A stretch of DNA of 64,000 nt from JAZLFH01 sp045615705. Its GTDB lineage: Bacteria; Bacillota; Clostridia; UMGS1883. Below the pieces are notes generated by a model. It saw nothing but the letters and a program-made list of their open reading frames with translations. It ran no database searches and had not been told where the DNA came from. Shown one piece after another: positions 60,301-64,000 of this stretch; the stretch's first letter is position 1; every line of letters begins with the position of its first letter. The stretch covers positions 1 to 64,000 of the forward strand of contig JAZLFH010000059.1 in assembly GCA_045615705.1 (NCBI GenBank), in the 5' to 3' direction. The translations under genes were made by a program, and so were the position numbers.

Positions 60301-61092
60301 ACGCTTGGGGTCAAACAAAAGACCGCAAAGAAGCGAGTTTGCACTGTCAAATGTCGGAGGATCTCCCGGACGCAAACGCTTGTAAATTTCAAAAAGTGCC
60401 TCTTCCTGGTTCTTTGTAATATCTTTTTCAAATGTTGCCAAAAGTTTTGGTTCATCGCCGAAAAGTTCTAAAATCTCGTGTTCAAACTGAATACCCAACG
60501 CTTTGATTAATACGGTAACGGGTACTTTTCTTGTACGGTCTATGCGTACATAAAAAACATCGTTTGAATCTGTTTCATACTCAAGCCATGCTCCACGGTT
60601 TGGAATAACTGTGGAATTTATGAGTTTTTTGGCAAACTTGTCAAACTTCTGTTCGTAATAGATACCGGGTGAACGAACAAGCTGTGTAACAATAACACGC
60701 TCGGCACCGTTTATGATGAAAGTGCCTTGGTCTGTCATTATAGGAAACTCACCCATGAAAATTTCCTGTTCTTTAATTTCGCCTGTTTCTTGATTAATGA
60801 GTCTGACTCTGCAACGAAGAGGAGCGGCGTAGTTTGTATCACGCTCTTTACACTCTTCAATAGTGTATTTAGGCTCTTCGTCCATTCTGTAATCAATAAA
60901 TTCAAGTACAAGTTTTCCCGAATAATCGGTAATCGGAGAAACATCATGGAATACTTCCATTATGCCCTTTTCCAAAAACCACTTGTATGAATCTTTCTGC
61001 AATGCTATCAAATTGGGCATTTCCAAGACTTCGTCAATCTTGGCAAATGTCATACGCTCATTTTTGCCGAGTTTTATCGGATGCGGACGCAA
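57358..61092 (-). CDS. rpoB: RNA polymerase beta subunit
   Basis: 1244 residues. It has [20 protein letters not shown] at the N-terminus, the rifampicin-binding cluster [36 protein letters not shown], and an acidic C-terminal tail. Start TTG 61092 has GAGGTG 6 bases upstream; the GTG at 61101 is within that Shine-Dalgarno. The ribosomal genes rplKAJL that usually precede rpoB are not upstream. A promoter and ~195-nt structured leader precede it. Confidence 0.98.
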   Translation of the reverse strand: MRPHPIKLGKNERMTFAKIDEVLEMPNLIALQKDSYKWFLEKGIMEVFHDVSPITDYSGKLVLEFIDYRMDEEPKYTIEECKERDTNYAAPLRCRVRLINQETGEIKEQEIFMGEFPIMTDQGTFIINGAERVIVTQLVRSPGIYYEQKFDKFAKKLINSTVIPNRGAWLEYETDSNDVFYVRIDRTRKVPVTVLIKALGIQFEHEILELFGDEPKLLATFEKDITKNQEEALFEIYKRLRPGDPPTFDSANSLLCGLLFDPKRYDLAKVGRYKYNKKLAIASRIEGQIPAKNIVDESTGEILAKKGEVIDRETALAIEKAGVNRVVLSVEDKEVVVFSNNMVDINVFTGLDFSDTVNEKVSRSVLEEILAQNESEEDIRRAVRLRIDELVPKHITIDDIFSSINYCCNLSYGIGSDDDIDHLGNRRLRGVGELLQNQFRIGLARMERGVRERMSVQELDVVMPQTLINTRPVVATIKEFFGSSQLSQFMDQTNPLGELTHKRRLSALGPGGLSRERAGFQVRDVHYTHYGRMCPIETPEGPNIGLISSLSTFAKINEYGFIESPYRKVIKGKGIVTDEIEYMTADIEDEYIIAQANEPMDKNGKFEKKKVAARYKEEILEVPAGDVDYMDVSPRQVVSVATAMIPFLENDDANRALMGSNMQRQAVPLLKTESPIIGTGIEYTAAKDSGVTITAKHDGVVEKVSADNITIKTKDGKRDSYLVHKFNRSNQGTCVNQRPIVETGEKVKAGDIIADGPATANGELALGKNVLIGFVTWEGYNYEDAILINERLVRDDVFTSVHIEEYESESRDTKLGPEEITRDIPNVGEDALKDLDERGIIRVGAEVRSGDILVGKVTPKGETELTPEERLLRAIFGEKAREVRDTSLRVPHGEAGIIVDVKVFTRENGDELSPGVNQVVRCYIAQKRKISVGDKMAGRHGNKGVVSRILPEEDMPFLPDGRTLDLVLNPLGVPSRMNIGQVLEVHLGMAAKQLGFKVATPVFDGANEEDIATLLKDAGLSEDGKTVLYDGRTGEPFDNRVTVGYMYFLKLHHLVDDKIHARSTGPYSLVTQQPLGGKAQFGGQRFGEMEVWALEAYGAAYTLQEILTVKSDDVVGRVKTYEAIVKGENVPKPGIPESFKVLIKELQSLALDVNVLDGDNNVIELKETFDDDEPTMDDYKDDMFVVNDGAPNGYTEVTPEGDEDAIMRDLFEEPSENEEQDDYIDEDFTDVDFDGDFSDEGEDE

Positions 61093-61290
61093 AAAAATCA
61101 CCTCGTAAAAAATTTTTGTGCATTCGAGAGTGTGCTATTTCAGTCCCTCTATCAAGTATATACCGTTATAGAATGTACGGTATATGTCATGTACGCACAG
61201 TATAGAATGTACTGTACATAAGGGAATAAGCGACAAAAACGGAGCTTCTTATATAAATAAGAAGACACACGCTCCCACTATGATGCAGGT
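61093..61290 (-). promoter_or_regulatory. structured rpoB leader with attenuator and paired hairpins
   Basis: From a start point near 61288: first a terminator-like hairpin (CTTCTTAT/ATAAGAAG, 61245-61264, extended by GGAG/CTCC) followed by GTTTTT. Then hairpin 1, ACAGTA-CATTCTA-TACTGT (61197-61215), and hairpin 2, ATATACCGT-ACATTCTATA-ACGGTATAT (61158-61185). The two hairpins have different stems but share the ACATTCTATA sequence in and next to the loop. Confidence 0.6.
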
Positions 61291-61294
61291 TATC

Positions 61295-61323
61295 ATATTA
61301 ACATACATTTTTTGGCTTGTCAA
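61295..61323 (-). promoter_or_regulatory. sigma-A promoter of rpoBC
   Basis: Minus strand: TTGACA (61318-61323), 17-bp spacer, TAATAT (61295-61300). Confidence 0.75.
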
Positions 61324-61391
61324 CTTTTATTTTGAAATTTTGTAAAAATCGGATAAAAAAAATAAAGGTTTCAATCTTAACCTTTATTTTT

Positions 61392-62210
61392 TTACTTTGC
61401 TTTAAGATTTTTTCGCCAATAAAAGAGGTATTGCTGAGCAAAACCGCTGTACTTACCGAACATTTTTTCGCCGGTTTCTTTGGCAAATTCGGTATCAAAA
61501 TTTTCTTTCATGACCCTTTTTATCCACACATCGCTTGGAAAAAGGTCGTATTTTCCAAGTGAAAACAAAAGAATGCAATCGCAGACTTTATCGCCTACTC
61601 CGAAAAGTTTCAGGAGCCTTTTTCTCGCATCTTGAACGCTCATTTTCAAAAGTTCATCTTCATCAAGACTTTTATTTATAACTTCATCCACCGCTTTAAC
61701 TATATATTTTGCCCTATATCCCGCTCCCAAGTCCATAAGGTCTTTCTCGGTGGCTTTTTTTAAACTTTCGGGAGTTGGAAACGCATAGTAAGTTTTATTC
61801 TCAAAAAGAATTTCTTCGCCGTATGCTTTTGAAACGGAATTTACTATTTTTTTTATTCTTGAAATATTATTTTGTTGGGAAATAATAAAAGATATAAGTG
61901 CTTCAAAAAAATCCTGTTTTAAAATTCGTATTCCTTTACCGTACTCTACCGCTTCTTCCATCATTTTATTTATACTGACCGCTTTTTTTATTTCTTCGTA
62001 ATTTCTTTTTAAATCAAAGTACTCTTCCCATATTTTTTCATCTTTTTCATCACATTCTATTATTATTTTATTTTTTTCTTCTTTTACTCGTATAACCTTT
62101 GAATGTGCAATTCCAATGTATGAATTTTCGCTTTCTTTTTCCCAACGGAAACACTGTCCGCACTCAAAAGTATCTTTTAAATTAAAACTGTTTTTATCCA
62201 ACAAAAGCAT
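61392..62210 (-). CDS. 8-oxoguanine DNA glycosylase (OGG1 type)
   Basis: 272 residues. An N-terminal OGG-type beta domain (DTFECGQCFRWEKE) is followed by the helix-hairpin-helix glycosylase core. ISFIISQQNNISRIKKIV precedes the substrate pocket. LFGVGDKVCDCILLFSLGK carries the HhH, catalytic Lys and nearby residues, and FPSDVWIKRVM carries the conserved Asp. It excises oxidised guanine. ATG 62210 follows AAAGGAGGTGA; the frame is open far upstream, but nothing supports a longer protein. Divergent from the sugar-nucleotidyltransferase gene. Confidence 0.92.
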   Translation of the reverse strand: MLLLDKNSFNLKDTFECGQCFRWEKESENSYIGIAHSKVIRVKEEKNKIIIECDEKDEKIWEEYFDLKRNYEEIKKAVSINKMMEEAVEYGKGIRILKQDFFEALISFIISQQNNISRIKKIVNSVSKAYGEEILFENKTYYAFPTPESLKKATEKDLMDLGAGYRAKYIVKAVDEVINKSLDEDELLKMSVQDARKRLLKLFGVGDKVCDCILLFSLGKYDLFPSDVWIKRVMKENFDTEFAKETGEKMFGKYSGFAQQYLFYWRKNLKAK

Positions 62211-62307
62211 AAAATCACCTCCTTTTATATTAGCATATATGAAGGGATAAATCAATGGTTTAAAAATTACATATCGGCACATAATAGAGCATGAAGGAGT
62301 GATTTTT

Positions 62308-64000
62308 TTGAAAGCGATTATCATGGCAGGCGGAGAAGGCACTCGGCTTCGCCCGCTTACCTGTGATATGCCGAAACCAATGCTTCGTGTTATGAATGTT
62401 CCTGTTTTGGAGCATATTATTGAACTTTTAAAGAAGCATGGTATTAAAGATATTGCAATTACACTGGGGTATCTTCCCGAGAAAATAACCGAATACTTTG
62501 ACGACGGCTCAAAATGGGGCGTCAATATAAATTATTATACCGAACAAGAGCCTTTGGGCACGGCAGGAAGTATAAAAAACGCATCACGGTTTGTAGATTC
62601 CGACTTTTTGGTAATAAGCGGTGATGCCTTAACAGACATCAACCTTAGCGAAGCCTTTACCTTCCACGAACAAGCAAACTCTTTGGTAACTATTATTCTT
62701 TCAAAGGTTTCAGAACCTCTTGACTACGGAATAGTTTTGACTGACAGAATGGGAAAAATCAAAAAATTTGCCGAAAAGCCTATGTGGAGCGAAACAATTA
62801 CGGATACCGTAAACACGGGAATTTATATTATGAAAAAAGAAGTTTTAGACTTAATTCCGGACGGATTTTGCGATTTTTCAAGAGATGTTTTCCCGACTCT
62901 TTTAGAGCGAGGCAAAGATATTTACGGATTTCTTTCAACAGGATATTGGTGTGATATAGGCGATATAAGTGCATATCGAAAATGCCAAGCAGATTGCCTT
63001 GACAAAAAGGTAAAAGTTAAAACTTCCGCAAAAGAAGTTTCAAGGGGAATCTTTCTTGAAGACGGTGCAGTTGCTTACTGTGGTGCAATGTTGTCGCCGC
63101 CGGTATATCTCGGACACGGTGCAACGGTAAAGCGTGGTGCAAAAGTTGACTCATACTCAATTATCGGCGACTACTCAACCGTTCAGGGTGGTGCAAGCGT
63201 TAAAAGAAGTACAATTTTAAGCGGTGTAACTGTGGGTAAAAATGCAAGCATAAGAGGTGCTTTAATCGGTTCGAATTGTCAAATCGGAATGGGTTCAAGT
63301 ATCTACGAGCAAGCAGTCATAGGCAGTGAATGTAAAATTGAAAGCAATGCAGTAATTAAACCCAATGTCAAAATATGGTGCAAAAAAACCATACCCGAAG
63401 GTTCAGTAGTTGACTCAAATGTAGTATGGGGTAACCTTCCGAAAGACGGGATTTTTTCTTCCGAAGGAATTATAGGAACGGTAAACGGAGAAATTACCCC
63501 CGAATTTTGTGCAAGGCTCGGTGCAAGCATCGGCTCGATTTTTGCAAAGAAAAGACTTGCGGTCTGCTTTGACGGAAAAGGCGACATTCAAATGCTTGAA
63601 AACGCATTTATCTCCGGTGCTCAGTCGGTAGGGTGTATATTGTATGATTTTTCAACACTCCTTCCATCTGTTTTAAGAAGTGCGATACTGCATTACGGAT
63701 TTTCGGGCGGTGTTTCTTTTTCGGTATTTGAAAAAGATGACGAAAACTATGTAAATATAAGGGTGTATGATGAACGAGGTATTGACATTGACCGAAAAAA
63801 GGAAAAGGAAGTTGAAAATCTTTTTTCACACGGAGATTACAGACGATATGAAGACATCAGCGGAGTCAGCCTTTATTACGATTACAAACTTTTATTTTTA
63901 AAGGGGCTTATAAACAGATTTGATAAAAAAATACCTTTTAAAATTTCAGTGGGCTGTCCGTCAATCGCCGGTAAAGAACTTTTAAATGCACTTTTTTTGA
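62308..64000 (+). CDS. sugar-phosphate nucleotidyltransferase fused to a phosphomannomutase-like domain (partial, runs off the window)
   Basis: At least 564 residues; it starts at TTG 62308 behind AAGGAGTG. Residues 1-230 are the nucleotidyltransferase core: MAGGEGTRLRPLTCDMPKPM, EPLGTAGSI and SGDALTDI. About 240-380 is a left-handed beta-helix of hexapeptide repeats. From about 390 a phosphohexomutase-like region begins (TPEFCARLGASIGSIFAKK, SVGCPSIAG). The usual phosphoserine loop of the mutase is not evident, as in other such fusions. It probably makes GDP-mannose or a related sugar nucleotide for cell-envelope glycans; substrate unproven. The 3' end is outside the window. Confidence 0.88.
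   Translation, partial: MKAIIMAGGEGTRLRPLTCDMPKPMLRVMNVPVLEHIIELLKKHGIKDIAITLGYLPEKITEYFDDGSKWGVNINYYTEQEPLGTAGSIKNASRFVDSDFLVISGDALTDINLSEAFTFHEQANSLVTIILSKVSEPLDYGIVLTDRMGKIKKFAEKPMWSETITDTVNTGIYIMKKEVLDLIPDGFCDFSRDVFPTLLERGKDIYGFLSTGYWCDIGDISAYRKCQADCLDKKVKVKTSAKEVSRGIFLEDGAVAYCGAMLSPPVYLGHGATVKRGAKVDSYSIIGDYSTVQGGASVKRSTILSGVTVGKNASIRGALIGSNCQIGMGSSIYEQAVIGSECKIESNAVIKPNVKIWCKKTIPEGSVVDSNVVWGNLPKDGIFSSEGIIGTVNGEITPEFCARLGASIGSIFAKKRLAVCFDGKGDIQMLENAFISGAQSVGCILYDFSTLLPSVLRSAILHYGFSGGVSFSVFEKDDENYVNIRVYDERGIDIDRKKEKEVENLFSHGDYRRYEDISGVSLYYDYKLLFLKGLINRFDKKIPFKISVGCPSIAGKELLNALFL

Overview
The window comes from a low-GC, spore-forming, anaerobic member of the Clostridia (Firmicutes). Evidence: spmA/spmB and a bofA-like gene (endospore formation), ctsR-mcsA-mcsB-clpC, strong Gram-positive Shine-Dalgarno sequences, many TTGACA/TATAAT-type promoters with 17-bp spacers, S-layer-homology anchoring, and Nfn-type flavin bifurcation genes. 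I see no insertion sequence, prophage or CRISPR array. The species cannot be named from the sequence alone; an uncultured gut-type clostridium is a reasonable guess.

Layout. 1-6000: a five-gene operon on the minus strand behind a cobalamin riboswitch with its own terminator. It encodes an S-layer-anchored protein built like vertebrate intrinsic factor/transcobalamin (alpha/alpha toroid plus DUF4430), a DUF4430 lipoprotein, and a complete ECF transporter (T, fused ATPase, S). All junctions are 4-bp stop/start overlaps. I read it as a vitamin B12 capture-and-import system, and it is the most interesting item here. 6000-14000: SLOG protein, 2-hydroxyacid dehydrogenase, acetolactate synthase, DUF3048 lipoprotein, uvrC, HPr, spmAB and an AbrB-type regulator. 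14000-19000: nfnA-nfnB-gdhA (NADPH supply and ammonia assimilation), then a TM1266-family regulator behind an attenuator-like leader and an orphan ECF S component. 19000-25400: a NifU-like/GGGtGRT gene pair diverging from the CtsR-controlled ctsR-mcsA-mcsB-clpC operon. 25600-28500: galK, DUF4364, a lipoprotein and tRNA-Ser(GGA).

28900-39300 is the accessory part. Two giant secreted proteins of visibly higher GC share almost identical C-terminal DNA and the same promoter/leader; one carries a lipase-like domain. Beside them lies a histidine-decarboxylase-like PLP enzyme flanked by ~105-bp direct repeats. 39300-49200 holds an intracellular GH30 glycosidase, a small HMA protein, aroE-aroK (fused)-aroQ-aroA, a KDG kinase, bofA, a short biotin ligase, a YfcE-type phosphodiesterase, three small unknown genes and a DUF2264 protein. 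49200-61300 is the rpoB-rpoC / rpsL-rpsG-fusA / tuf block, with separate promoters before rpoB, rpsL and tuf and an unusual structured leader before rpoB. 61300-64000 has an OGG-type DNA glycosylase and the start of a sugar-nucleotidyltransferase/phosphomannomutase-like fusion that runs off the window.

Coordinates of starts were adjusted wherever a Shine-Dalgarno sequence, promoter or 4-bp overlap pointed to an internal start. Functional statements rest on recognised motifs and family knowledge; no database search was run.
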